A stretch of DNA of 64,000 nucleotides from Cupriavidus gilardii (GTDB lineage Bacteria; Pseudomonadota; Gammaproteobacteria; Burkholderiales; Burkholderiaceae), in NCBI RefSeq assembly GCF_013314895.1, contig NZ_JABTYE010000017.1:62001-126000 (forward strand). The letters run 5' to 3'. Every line of letters starts with the position of its first letter. Within the stretch, counting starts at the first letter, position 1. Below the pieces are notes generated by a model. The model made no database searches, was not told the origin of the DNA, and was given only the letters and a program-made list of their open reading frames with translations. Below are positions 8,906 through 17,777 of the stretch, one piece after another. The translations under genes and the position numbers were made by a program.

Positions 8906-10483
8906 TCATGCTGGTGAATCGGCAGCGCGCAAGCTCAACACGCGGTTGCGGCCGGCGCGCTTGGCCCGGTACAACGCCTCGTCGGCTGCACGAAAGAACG
9001 CCCGCAGGTCCGGATAGACGGGCGATGCGCTACCATTGCCTTCAGTCACCACGCCAACGCTGACGCTGATTCGGCCAAAGGGGCTTCCCGCGTTCTCTAT
9101 GCCGAGCGCAAGCACCGACGCCCGTACGGCTTCCGCGATGGCCGCTGCGCGCGCCGCGTCAGTGCCGGGCAGCAACACGGCAAATTCCTCCCCGCCATAG
9201 CGGCCCGCGTAGTCGCCCGCACGGCGCAACTGCTGGCGAACGCATTTGCCCACGGCGGCGAGCGCATCATCGCCAGCCACATGGCCGTAGCGGTCGTTGA
9301 ACTGCTTGAAATAGTCCACGTCGATCATCAACAGCGACAGCGGCCGCACCTCGCGCCGGCTGCGGCGCCATTCGCGGTCGGCGATTTCATCCAGGGCGCG
9401 GCGGCTGCCCAGGCCGGTCAAGCCGTCAGTGTCCGCCAGCCAGCGCAGGTGCGCTTCGACCGCGAGGCGTCGCCGCCATTGCCGTGCCAGCGAGATGGCC
9501 AGTGTCACGATGGCCAGGTTCATCGCCATCACCAGCCCGGCAAACCACCACGCTCGCGTGCGCCAGACGGCCAGCACGTCGTCCATCGCACGCCCCACCA
9601 CAATCGTCAGCGGAAAACCATCGACCCGGCGGAAGCTGTACAGGCGCCGTATGCCGTCGACTGTGCCTGCCGCAATCAGTTCGCCATGCGGTTCACGAAG
9701 CATGGGGGCAAACGCGGGCGTGGTCGGCACCGTGCGGCCGATCAGGCTGGCATCCAGGGGCCGGCGCATGAGGATGGTGCCGTCATGGCGCATCAACGCC
9801 AGCGCGCCGCCTTCGCCCAGGGCCACGCCAGCGAACAGCTTGCGGAAATACTCCAGCCGCAGCGTGCTGGCCACGATGCCCGCGAATTGGCCGTCGGGGC
9901 CCGGCACGCGCAGACTCAGTGCGATCGATGTCGGGTTGTCGGGGACTAAGCGAGGCTGGAACGGCCGGCTCAAGTAGACCGCGGACTGCCCCAGGTCTCG
10001 TTGCGCGATGAAGTAGTCGCGATCGGCCAGGTTCACCGCGCGCGGCGGCCAGTGCCGGGAATCGAGGATCAGGCGCCCTTGTGCGTCGGCCACCAGCAGT
10101 GCGCCGATGTCTTCGCCTTCGTTGAACGCACCGAACAGCACGCGCTGGCGCAGCGACGGGGCCAACGCCATGACGGCCGGATTGCGCATGGCATCGAGCG
10201 CATGGCGCATCGAGGCCTCGTGCAACTGGAGGTTGCGCGCGATGCTGCGCTCCAGAGTCAAAGCAAGATTGGCTGACGCCTCCCGGGCGCTGGCGAGCGC
10301 GTCCCGGCGCATCTGCAGGAGTGCGGTGGCTGTCAGCGCCGTGATCGCGGCCACCAGCATCAAGGCAAGCGGGACCATCAACGCGGCCGGCGAAAAGCGG
10401 GCAGCCGTCATCGGCTGCGGCGGCAAGGGAGCAATGGCGGTGTCTGGAGCTGAGGTCATCGTTGTCGTGCGCGGGTTGCCCAT
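8906..10483 (-). CDS. Membrane-anchored diguanylate cyclase (Cache-type sensor plus GGDEF)
   Basis: This 525-aa protein (ATG 10483) makes c-di-GMP from two GTP. The N-terminal membrane helix (~33-56, AALMVPLALMLVAAITALTA) is followed by a periplasmic dCache-like sensor of about 260 residues. A second membrane helix comes next (WWFAGLVMAMNLAIVTLAIS, ~310-330), then a GGDEF domain with the active-site loop GGEEF at 430-434. The catalytic signature is intact. An RxxD inhibitory site upstream of the loop was not evident. The gene begins 3 bp after a small conserved gene (10487-10726), so the two probably form an operon. It has a broken paralogue at 3929-4395. Confidence 0.9.
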   Translation of the reverse strand: MGNPRTTTMTSAPDTAIAPLPPQPMTAARFSPAALMVPLALMLVAAITALTATALLQMRRDALASAREASANLALTLERSIARNLQLHEASMRHALDAMRNPAVMALAPSLRQRVLFGAFNEGEDIGALLVADAQGRLILDSRHWPPRAVNLADRDYFIAQRDLGQSAVYLSRPFQPRLVPDNPTSIALSLRVPGPDGQFAGIVASTLRLEYFRKLFAGVALGEGGALALMRHDGTILMRRPLDASLIGRTVPTTPAFAPMLREPHGELIAAGTVDGIRRLYSFRRVDGFPLTIVVGRAMDDVLAVWRTRAWWFAGLVMAMNLAIVTLAISLARQWRRRLAVEAHLRWLADTDGLTGLGSRRALDEIADREWRRSRREVRPLSLLMIDVDYFKQFNDRYGHVAGDDALAAVGKCVRQQLRRAGDYAGRYGGEEFAVLLPGTDAARAAAIAEAVRASVLALGIENAGSPFGRISVSVGVVTEGNGSASPVYPDLRAFFRAADEALYRAKRAGRNRVLSLRAADSPA

Positions 10484-10486
10484 TCG

Positions 10487-10726
10487 CTACACCGTAGCCA
10501 TGGGCGGCAAAATCCACGCTCGCTCGTCGGATTGGCGTTGTGCCTTCGCGCTCGCCAGGTAGCGCTCGAGCAGGGCGATACGGGCATGCAAGCGCCACAG
10601 CACGCTGTTCGCATGCGCCACACAAATGCGGCCAGGGCGCCAGCGTTGCCTGAATAGGCGACGGCGTTGTGCGGCCGCCTGCGTGTGCAGCAGGAGCAGA
10701 GTTGCCTCAAGTCGGGCCAGATTCAT
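10487..10726 (-). CDS. Small conserved protein, paralogue of the one at 63570
   Basis: This 79-aa protein begins MNLARLEATLLLLHTQAAAQ, a hydrophobic/amphipathic helix followed by RRRLFRQRW and a basic tail. No family is recognised. The first 25 residues align with the small protein at 63570 ([25 protein letters not shown]), sharing N-L-x-R-L, L, L, Q, A and Q-R-R-R-L-x-R. This shows a real conserved family rather than a chance frame. It is immediately upstream of the cyclase (3-bp gap), which implies co-expression. Confidence 0.55.
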   Translation of the reverse strand: MNLARLEATLLLLHTQAAAQRRRLFRQRWRPGRICVAHANSVLWRLHARIALLERYLASAKAQRQSDERAWILPPMATV

Positions 10727-10821
10727 TGCGCGGGACAGTGTGGTTTTCCCGACGCCGATTATGTACCGTCTCTGGCACTTTATGGCGACTGGACTCTACA
10801 ATCGCTGCCGTGCCCACTTTC

Positions 10822-11088
10822 ATGTGTGCGATGACCGACCGAGCCGACGACCCGTTGATTGCCGCCCTCTACCATGTACCAGAAGGCTGGATGGTGGCGG
10901 AAGTACAAGGCAGCCGGGTCTTGCAACTGGGCCCGTTGCCCACCGAACCGATGCCGACCGATCTGATCGCGGCGATATTTCCCGACGCCCCGGTGTTGCA
11001 CCTGGAGCCAGCGCCGGCGCCGTTGGAGGACGCCGTGCTGCTGCAGCGCCTGACAGCACACTCAGGCCCCTTTTCGGACCGTCGCTAG
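10822..11088 (+). CDS. Small hypothetical protein
   Basis: An 88-aa product from ATG 10822 (or 10831) is acidic, with HVPEGWMVAEVQGSRVLQLG and several Pro-rich beta-like segments. Family unknown. The gene is divergent from the cyclase operon and is followed ~50 bp later by a strong intrinsic terminator (11140-11165), which supports it as a genuine transcription unit. No signal peptide or membrane helix. Confidence 0.5.
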   Translation: MCAMTDRADDPLIAALYHVPEGWMVAEVQGSRVLQLGPLPTEPMPTDLIAAIFPDAPVLHLEPAPAPLEDAVLLQRLTAHSGPFSDRR

Positions 11089-11139
11089 CGCGCCGTGTTC
11101 ACCGGACGATCGATTTCGCCGGATTCCCGACCCGGCGTA

Positions 11140-11165
11140 GCGCCCGCTGCGGCGGGCGTCTTTTT
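11140..11165 (+). terminator. Rho-independent terminator
   Basis: A GC stem (CGCCCGC, loop TGC, GGCGGGCG) is followed by TCTTTTT. It lies ~50 bp after the hypothetical gene ending at 11088 and reads in its direction. Confidence 0.8.
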
Positions 11166-11382
11166 CAGCGGTGGTGTTCGGTCAAGGCCGAGGACTGCCA
11201 TGACTAGATACAAATAAGACATGTCCCAGCGCCCTCACGGCTCGCCCACAGGATGCCTCCATCGTCAACGTTTCGGCGGGGCATAATGGCGCGCAACGCC
11301 GGATTCTTCCCGTTATGCGCGGTGCCGGACCAGGGCGTGGCGTGGCGTTACGGCATTTCCCTATAATCAACCAGGACATCAA

Positions 11383-11667
11383 GTGGCCGAAGACAACAAT
11401 GACGCGAGCGCACAGCAGCGGGCCGAAGACGCCGCGGCGCAAAACCGCTCGTTGACCATTCCTGTTGATGGGCCGTTGAGCGTGACGCTGAAAGGTGACC
11501 GCGTCGACATCAATATCGTCATGGGCGTCTCTGGCCAGGTGGAGGGGCTGCCCACCGTGTTGAGCTTGACGCCGCAGGCCTCAGGCCAATTGATTGGCTG
11601 CATCAAAAAGGCGCTCGATGAGGGGCTGATGACGTTCACCTTAGGCGGAGCTACCCCACTGCAGTGA
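11383..11667 (+). CDS. Small hypothetical protein
   Basis: A 94-aa frame from GTG 11383. It has an acidic, Ala/Gln-rich N-terminus, then a beta-rich segment (RSLTIPVDGPLSVTLKGDRV) and a Leu/Gly-rich C-terminus. No family recognised and no export signal. A weak AGGAC lies ~7 bases before the GTG. It stands alone between the terminator at 11140 and the antitoxin gene. Codon usage resembles the surroundings. Confidence 0.45.
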   Translation: MAEDNNDASAQQRAEDAAAQNRSLTIPVDGPLSVTLKGDRVDINIVMGVSGQVEGLPTVLSLTPQASGQLIGCIKKALDEGLMTFTLGGATPLQ

Positions 11668-11827
11668 ACCGGGCGCGGCCGTGCACGGCTTGGCTGGATC
11701 GCTGAGACTCTGTTACCTTCTTCGCCTTAGGTGCGTCGCGGGCTGCCGTCACCGGCGAAGCAGCTGCCGGTTATTGTGCGCAGCGCTAAGCCCGGTCGCT
11801 TGCAACGTGACGACCGTCGGAGGAAAA

Positions 11828-12067
11828 ATGGCCATCACGAGAGCCTTCAAGTATGGCGACGCGTTCGCGGTTTGTATTCCGGCCGCGCTTGCATACGAGG
11901 ATACGGATATCGAACTGGAGATCGAGCGCATCGGCGACGAATTGCGGATCCGACCTGCACGGCGCTCGCTTGCCGGTGTCGTGCAGAAGTTCGCCAGTTT
12001 TTCCCCTGACGGATTGCCATACGAACGCGACGACCAGGAGCAGGCCGATCGCCAAGCCCCGTCATGA
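11828..12067 (+). CDS. Orphan AbrB/VapB-type antitoxin
   Basis: This 79-aa protein starts at ATG 11828 with a close GGAGGA ribosome-binding site. MAITRAFKYGDAFAVCIPAA, IELEIERIGDELRIRPARR and a charged C-terminus match the VapB/VagC branch of AbrB-fold antitoxins. The usual NSQAVRIP of the hairpin reads DAFAVCIP here, an altered DNA-binding turn. A vapC PIN-domain gene normally starts at the antitoxin stop. The sequence after 12067 gives no PIN domain in any frame, so the antitoxin is orphaned. Confidence 0.7.
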   Translation: MAITRAFKYGDAFAVCIPAALAYEDTDIELEIERIGDELRIRPARRSLAGVVQKFASFSPDGLPYERDDQEQADRQAPS

Positions 12068-12707
12068 CGGCCTTGAGCTGGCGCAAAAAAAAGCGCGAGC
12101 TTTCTGGGAGCGTCGCGCCAATGTCCGCATTGGGGTGCGGGCGGGGGAATTCTGCCATCGAATGGAGCCGTCAGCAATCCTAGTGGGCGCTGCAGTCCGT
12201 GAGCCCACGGGCTTGGCCAAAGACCCAGTCGACAAGTGCGCCAAAGGGCCAGTCGGCATTCTTATTTTGCCTTCGGTCGAGCCGCACGCGGGACACGCAA
12301 TGCGATCACCGGCTCGAGCGGCAAGATTTGCTCGCACGCTCCTCAGTCGAACACAAAATCGGTCATCTGCATTCTCCCCGATGCGCCACTGCTTGAATCG
12401 GGCCGCATTGCGTCGCTAACCCAGTTCCACGCGCGGTCCTACAGCAATGCCCGCCGGGTTGCACCTACATCGAGCTTGGCCATCCGGCTGGCGACCTTGC
12501 CTACCGACACGCCGTTGCACCGAGCGGTTTCGATGAGCCGCTGGTGGCGCGCGCATGACACCGTGGCTTGGCCAGACAACAATGGGCGTGGGCGCACACT
12601 CGATGCGCGGCGTTCGTCAAGTAAAGTGACTGCTGTAGCCACGGTCGGTTTACGTGTTGGGGCACTAGTGCCTCCTCGACCGTGGCCCTGTTGGTCCCCG
12701 CTTGGGA
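12068..12707. other. No convincing gene
   Basis: About 640 bp between the orphan antitoxin and the DUF305 gene. Short frames exist on both strands, but none has a recognisable domain, ribosome-binding site or conserved motif. It may be degraded sequence that once held the VapC toxin. Confidence 0.5.
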
Positions 12708-13490
12708 CTAGTCTCCTCCGCTATGCTGCCCTCTCGGGCTACCCGCTTGCCCGTGCAGTGGGCGGTCTACGCTGAAGGGCTGATAGTCGGCAATGTGGAA
12801 ATGGCGTTCAAGCAGCTGTCGCATCTCGTCGACGGCCGCTGTCTGGACGTGCCACATCTGGGTGCAAAGGCGGATCAGCTCATCATGGCGCCGGTCCGCC
12901 CCGGTGATACATGCGTTCAACGGTTGGAGCAACGTGTAGTGATGGCGGCTGAAGACTTCCAGAAAAACATGGTCGAATTGCCTACCGGGTTGCGCGTTGT
13001 CCAAAAAAGCCAGCATTTGCTGCTGTTCCTGTCGCACACGAGGTTCATAGTCGATGCCGTACCATTGCCGCAACAACACGCGCAGATGTGCGATCTCTTC
13101 GCGCTGCGAGCGATTCTCCATCCTCGCCATTGACTTCACTTCATCAAGGGAAGACTTCGGGCGGGTGACCGGGTAGCCAGGCGTTGGCGACGTGCCTTCG
13201 TCGGGCGTAAGGTTGCCGGTGCGTTGTGGGTCGGTACCTGCCGCCAACTCCGTCATCCGCAATGCGGAATAGTGATGGTCAATAATCAATTGAATCAGTC
13301 GGACTTCGAAGCCCGCAGTGATCCCTCTGCCCGGCTGCGACCCGTGGGACAGCGGAGGGATCAATGCCATCACCAAGCCCAGACCGATTGCCCTTATAGC
13401 AACTCGACGAGCGAGATAGTCGCTCAGTTGGAATAGCGGTGATTGGCTGTCCCGGAGGGACTCGTTAGCGTTTTGCGTCGACATTTCCAT
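12708..13490 (-). CDS. DUF305-family protein with two ferritin-like repeats
   Basis: This 260-aa protein (ATG 13490, or ATG 13484) has an N-terminal hydrophobic segment ARRVAIRAIGLGLVMALIPP, a likely signal or anchor. Two DUF305-like helical units follow, each with a metal-ligand-like His motif: LIQLIIDHHYSALRM..., and FLEVFSRHHYTLLQ... Each ends in a Gln/Trp-rich helix. DUF305 proteins are exported, form four-helix bundles and often sit in copper or other metal islands; their function is unsettled. The C-terminal tail is polar. Likely a periplasmic metal-handling protein; this is inference from family context. Confidence 0.7.
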   Translation of the reverse strand: MEMSTQNANESLRDSQSPLFQLSDYLARRVAIRAIGLGLVMALIPPLSHGSQPGRGITAGFEVRLIQLIIDHHYSALRMTELAAGTDPQRTGNLTPDEGTSPTPGYPVTRPKSSLDEVKSMARMENRSQREEIAHLRVLLRQWYGIDYEPRVRQEQQQMLAFLDNAQPGRQFDHVFLEVFSRHHYTLLQPLNACITGADRRHDELIRLCTQMWHVQTAAVDEMRQLLERHFHIADYQPFSVDRPLHGQAGSPRGQHSGGD

Positions 13491-13585
13491 TCTCCGGGTA
13501 CAGGGTTCACTTCACTGAGGATTGGCCGGGGCGCAAGCAACCGCGCATTCCGGAACCGGATGCCAATAGCCGGTTCGTTTTACCG

Positions 13586-13888
13586 CTATTTCCTCTGCTC
13601 CAGCCATTGGTCGATCTTTCTGATATCGCGTTGAGACTCCTTGATGATATCGTCGGCCATCCTTTTCATCTCAGGCGATTTACCCTTTTCCGCTTCCGTT
13701 CTCGCCATATCGATCGCCATCTGATGGTGCATCTTCATCATGTTTGCGAAGTCGCGATCAATGTCACCGGTCGACTGCATCGACATCATGTTGTTCATGC
13801 CAGGCGCCATCGAACGGTGCATGTCCTGATCGCCTCCTCCACCACCCATGGTGTGACCATGATGCGGGTCGTGCCAAGATGCGGGCAA
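13586..13888 (-). CDS. DUF305 protein lacking its signal peptide (5' truncated)
   Basis: The frame encodes about 100 aa from TTG 13888; an ATG at the MGGGGGDQDM stretch is an alternative. The segment DIDRDFANMMKMHHQMAIDMARTEAE...SPEMKRMADDIIKESQRDIRKIDQW is a canonical DUF305 unit with the MxxHHQMAIDMA signature. The His/Met-rich N-terminus is not a signal peptide, although the family is normally exported. The frame remains open upstream only briefly before the Tn3-associated sequence. The gene has therefore probably lost its first exon-equivalent segment at the Tn3 junction near 13.9 kb. Confidence 0.7.
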   Translation of the reverse strand: MPASWHDPHHGHTMGGGGGDQDMHRSMAPGMNNMMSMQSTGDIDRDFANMMKMHHQMAIDMARTEAEKGKSPEMKRMADDIIKESQRDIRKIDQWLEQRK

Positions 13889-14017
13889 TCGGCTATCATA
13901 ATCCCTGAGGTTATATAGACAAGCAAAAACATTCAGGTTAGTTATAACGCTGGTCTAGAATTTTGCCACCGTTCTCGGCTAGACTGGCTGGCCCTTCAGA
14001 GATTGCCGAGATCCTGT

Positions 14018-17017
14018 ATGGCCACCGTCGAGCGTACCGCCTACCCGCGTTTCCCGAAGGTTTTCTCCACCAAGGAGCTGCAGGCGTGCTACACGCCGGA
14101 TGCCGAGGAACTGGAGTGGGCCACCCGCTCAACCCGTGGACAAGGTCCGCGACTTGGCTTGCTGGTGCTGCTGAAGGTCTTCCAGCAACTGCATTACTTC
14201 CCCAACCTGGACAGCATTCCCGTCGTCGTGATCGACCACGTGCGCGCCAGCGCTGGTCTGGCGTCAGATGCCGCGTTTGGCTATGACCGCAAGCTGTCCC
14301 CCACGCTGTACCGGCATTACACGGCGGTGCGCGAATTTCTCGGCGTCCAGCCCTATATTGGCACCGATGCCAACGAGGTCACGATCCGCGCCGCGCGCGA
14401 AGCCGCGGAAACGATGGACCAGCAGGTGGACATCATCAACGCCACGATCGATGCGCTGATCCTGCACCAGGTCGAGCTGCCAGCGTTTTCCACCCTGGTC
14501 AACATTGCCGAGCAGATTCACAGCCGCACGCAGACCGCGCTGTTTCGACGCGTCGCAAGGCGCTTGTCGGATGAGGATCAGCAGCGGCTGGACCGGCTTC
14601 TCACCCGGGAATTCACCAACCGCCTGACCGCCTACAACAACATCAAGCGCCACGCGCGCCGTCCATCACGCAAGCATCTCAACTTACTCATAGAACACCT
14701 GACCTTACTGGACGGTTTTGGCGATTTCTCTCGAGCAATCGCAGGCGTACCTGCCTCGAAGCTGCGCTCGCTGGCCAGCCAGGCCATGAGCCTGGACGCG
14801 GCCAATCTACGGGAGATCCTGCCTGAGAAGCGCTACACGCTGATCGTCGCCTTGCTCAATCATATGCGCGTGCGCACCCGCGACGACCTCGCGGAGATGT
14901 TCATCCGTCGCATGGGCGCGATCCACAAGCGGGCGCGCGACGAGATGGAGCGCATCCAGTCGCGTCAGCGCGCGCAGATGGAGAAACTCGTCACTGTGCT
15001 CGACGGCGTGGTCGATATCGTCGCCGATGGCCAGGACGACGCGCTGATAGGCCGGCAGGTGCGCCGCTTCCTCGCGCCGTCCGGCGATCTGGAGCCGCTG
15101 CGCGAGAGTTGCGCGGAGGTGCGGGCCTTCAGCGGCAACAACTACCTGCCGCTGCTATGGCGGCATTTCCGGGCGCACCGCTCGGTGATGCTCCGTCTGG
15201 CACAGGTGCTGGAATGGGAGTCGACCAGCCAGTCTCGCACCCTGCTGGCAGCGCTGGAGGTGGTGCTGGACAACGAATCCCTGCACCGCGAATGGATCGC
15301 CGACGAGGTCGATGTCAGCTTCGCCTCGGAGCGTTGGCGCAAGCTGGTGCGCCGCCCCCACGACCAGGGCGCGCCCACCAACCGCCGTTATCTGGAACTT
15401 TGTGTGCTGTCGCATATGGTCAACGAGCTGCGATCCGGCGACTTGTGCGTGGTGGGTTCGGATGCCTTTGCCGATTACCGTGCGCACCTGCTGCCCTGGC
15501 GCGAATGCGAACGGCGCCTGCCGGAATACTGCGCCAAGCTGGACATGCCAGCCAACGCGCAGGACTTCGTGGTGTATCTGCGCCAGTGGCTCGCCGACAC
15601 GGCGCGCACGCTGGATGCCGGTTTTCCCGACAAGCGCCAGCACGTCACCATCGGCCAGGATGGCGAGCCGGTGCTCAAGCGCACCGTCGCCCGGGAGATT
15701 CCGGCCAGCGCCGTTGCCTTGCAGCAGGCGCTGATCCGACGTATGCCGACGCGCAACCTGCTGGACGTGCTGGCCAACATCGAGCACTGGACCCGCTTCA
15801 CACGGCACTTCGGCCCGCTCTCCGGCAGCGACCCGAAGATCCGCAATGCGGCCGAGCGCTACCTGCTGACCATCTTCGCCATGGGCTGCAACCTGGGACC
15901 CACCCAGGCGGCCCGCCATATGGGGGAACGGGTCACGCCGCACATGATGTCGTTCGTCAACCGCCGGCATCTGAGCCTGGAGCGTCTCGAAACCGCGCAG
16001 CGGGAATTGATCGAGCTGTATCTGCGGCTCGACCTGCCCAAGCACTGGGGGGATGGCAAGACCGTCGCGGCTGACGGCACCCAGTACGACTTCTACGACA
16101 ACAACCTCCTGGCCGGCTACCACTTTCGGTACCGCAAGATGGGCGCGGTGGCCTACCGGCATGTGGCCGACAACTACATCGCGGTGTTCCGGCATTTCAT
16201 TCCGCCCGGCGTGTGGGAAGCCATCTACGTGATCGAGGGTCTGCTCAAGGCCGGCTTGAGCGTCGAGGCCGATACCGTGCATGCCGACACCCAGGGTCAG
16301 TCGGCCGCGGTGTTCGCCTTCACGCATCTGCTGGGCATCAACCTGATGCCGCGCATCCGCAATTGGCAGGATCTGAAGCTTTACCGTGCCGATGCGAACA
16401 TCAAATACAAGCACATCGACCGGCTGTTCTCGGACACCGTGGACTGGGACCTGATCGCCTTCCACTGGAAGGACCTGATGCAGGTGGCGCTATCGATTCA
16501 GGCCGGAACAATCTCCTCGCCGCTCCTGCTGCGCCGGTTCGGCTCGGAAAGCCGCCGCAACCGCCTGTTTCTGGCGGCGCAGGAACTCGGCAAGGTCGTG
16601 CGCACGGCGTTCCTGCTCGAATGGATTGGCAGCCGCGAGTTGCGCCAGGAGATCACCGCCACCACCAACAAGATCGAGTCCTACAATGGCTTTGCCAAAT
16701 GGTTCTCGTTCGGCGGCGATGTGCTGGCCGAGAACGATCCCGATGAGCAGCAGAAGCGTCTGCGCTACAACGACTTGATCGCCTCGGCCGTGATTCTTCA
16801 GAACACGGCGGACATGATGCAGGCCCTGCGCGCGATGGTGAAGGAAGGGATCAAAGTCGACGTGGCCGACATCGGCTTCCTGAGTCCCTACCTCACTAGC
16901 AACATCAAGCGCTTCGGCGACTATAAACTCAACCTGGAGCGGGTGCCGGAAGCCTGGATTCGCGACAGCCTCTTTGCCGCTCCCGCCCATTCCGTCCGCA
17001 AGCCTCGCCATGCCTGA
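14018..17017 (+). CDS. tnpA: Tn3-family transposase
   Basis: This 999-aa protein (ATG 14018) is a full-length Tn3-family transposase. It has an N-terminal DUF4158-type DNA-binding region (VERTAYPRFPKVFSTKELQ...), a long helical middle and a C-terminal DDE core. Visible core features include KTVAADGTQYDFY (first Asp), the region around VEADTVHADTQGQSAAVF (second Asp) and RQEITATTNKIESYNGFAKW (catalytic Glu region). It catalyses replicative transposition into cointegrates. No resolvase gene is in the window. Terminal inverted repeats were searched for by eye at 13.9 kb and 17.4-17.7 kb and not found. The element may be incomplete. Confidence 0.9.
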   Translation: MATVERTAYPRFPKVFSTKELQACYTPDAEELEWATRSTRGQGPRLGLLVLLKVFQQLHYFPNLDSIPVVVIDHVRASAGLASDAAFGYDRKLSPTLYRHYTAVREFLGVQPYIGTDANEVTIRAAREAAETMDQQVDIINATIDALILHQVELPAFSTLVNIAEQIHSRTQTALFRRVARRLSDEDQQRLDRLLTREFTNRLTAYNNIKRHARRPSRKHLNLLIEHLTLLDGFGDFSRAIAGVPASKLRSLASQAMSLDAANLREILPEKRYTLIVALLNHMRVRTRDDLAEMFIRRMGAIHKRARDEMERIQSRQRAQMEKLVTVLDGVVDIVADGQDDALIGRQVRRFLAPSGDLEPLRESCAEVRAFSGNNYLPLLWRHFRAHRSVMLRLAQVLEWESTSQSRTLLAALEVVLDNESLHREWIADEVDVSFASERWRKLVRRPHDQGAPTNRRYLELCVLSHMVNELRSGDLCVVGSDAFADYRAHLLPWRECERRLPEYCAKLDMPANAQDFVVYLRQWLADTARTLDAGFPDKRQHVTIGQDGEPVLKRTVAREIPASAVALQQALIRRMPTRNLLDVLANIEHWTRFTRHFGPLSGSDPKIRNAAERYLLTIFAMGCNLGPTQAARHMGERVTPHMMSFVNRRHLSLERLETAQRELIELYLRLDLPKHWGDGKTVAADGTQYDFYDNNLLAGYHFRYRKMGAVAYRHVADNYIAVFRHFIPPGVWEAIYVIEGLLKAGLSVEADTVHADTQGQSAAVFAFTHLLGINLMPRIRNWQDLKLYRADANIKYKHIDRLFSDTVDWDLIAFHWKDLMQVALSIQAGTISSPLLLRRFGSESRRNRLFLAAQELGKVVRTAFLLEWIGSRELRQEITATTNKIESYNGFAKWFSFGGDVLAENDPDEQQKRLRYNDLIASAVILQNTADMMQALRAMVKEGIKVDVADIGFLSPYLTSNIKRFGDYKLNLERVPEAWIRDSLFAAPAHSVRKPRHA

Positions 17018-17354
17018 TACCGATACACCTTACGGCAGGGTCGACGCTGAGGCGTTGCAAGCGCTTCGGGACACGTTCGACACGACCACCATCCTGCGCG
17101 TGGTGGAACAACTCGATGCGATCCGCGCGCGTTGCTGTGAGCCAGCCGGACTGCGCGACGATCTGCTGCGCTTGCACGGCATGGCACATACTCTGATCAA
17201 CGGCGCCGCATTGTCGTATCCAACCACTGGCCCGACCCTCGTGGACGAAACCGAGGCCATCATAGAGGAGTTGGATGACTGGATCTTGCTGCTCAAGCGC
17301 GCCGTTCAAGCGCTGCGCCCGCTGGAGCCGCTTCGCCCTCGCGACGATAGCTGA
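17010..17354 (+). CDS. HPt-like small protein overlapping tnpA
   Basis: A 114-aa product from ATG 17010 overlaps the tnpA stop by 8 bases. It is all-helical in appearance. The segment LLRLHGMAHTLINGAALSY resembles the HPt phosphotransfer helix (HxLKGxxxxxG) with H60 as the candidate phospho-His; the usual Lys-Gly is Ile-Asn. The coupling to tnpA suggests a transposition accessory. Some Tn3 relatives carry a small tnpA-linked regulator (TnpC of Tn4652 is about 120 aa), and this could be equivalent. That equivalence is an inference. Confidence 0.55.
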   Translation: MPDTDTPYGRVDAEALQALRDTFDTTTILRVVEQLDAIRARCCEPAGLRDDLLRLHGMAHTLINGAALSYPTTGPTLVDETEAIIEELDDWILLLKRAVQALRPLEPLRPRDDS

Positions 17355-17695
17355 CTCGGCTAGGTCGCTTGCGCGTCGAGACGGCGCATGTGAGGCCGGT
17401 TCCGACGAAGCAGCAGGACAAAAGTCAGTACGATAGCCGGAGCAACTTAGCCGCGTCCATTAGGCCCTTCGGCGCACTTTTTCCGCTTGCAGCGATGCGA
17501 TCAACTGGCAGTACATTGCCTGTCGGGCATGGCAGGCGAACAAGCTCGGACATCATCAGATGTGTACAGTCGAGGTTGGTGTAGGAAATTGCAGCTATTT
17601 TTCTGACTTTCTGGTGCGCGCCAGTGAGTCGGCGCCGCATTGATTGGGCAGCCTTCGGTCGGGCTTGTGGGCGTCGCGGATACCAGGCAAACAGT
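17355..17695. other. Tn3-IS66 junction; remnant of a small membrane-protein gene
   Basis: No complete gene. On the minus strand, 17641-17695 reads LFAWYPRRPQ, the counterpart of LFAWYLRRR in the gene at 20601-20888. It continues into a 71-codon open tail of no known family. The right boundary of the Tn3 unit must lie here or further left but is not recognisable. Confidence 0.45.
17688..17695. repeat. IS66 target-site duplication, left copy
   Basis: CAAACAGT directly abuts the GTAAGCG terminus at 17696 and recurs exactly at 20261-20268 after the right terminus. The 8-bp length is the one expected for IS66. Confidence 0.9.
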
Positions 17696-17777
17696 GTAAG
17701 CGCTCAATTGACGACGTCTGGTATTGAAGGCTGAACGTTGGCAGGCTTGCGTCCGCAAAGACTTTGCGGACGCAAAC

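Noticed and set aside
12439..12642. 67-codon minus-strand frame with RHQRLIETARCNG
   Set aside because: No family, no ribosome-binding site, short; kept only as non-coding.
13890..17695. Terminal inverted repeats of the Tn3 unit
   Set aside because: Searched by eye for GGGG-type 38-48 bp ends on both sides; no matching pair or 5-bp duplication was seen, so no boundary is claimed.
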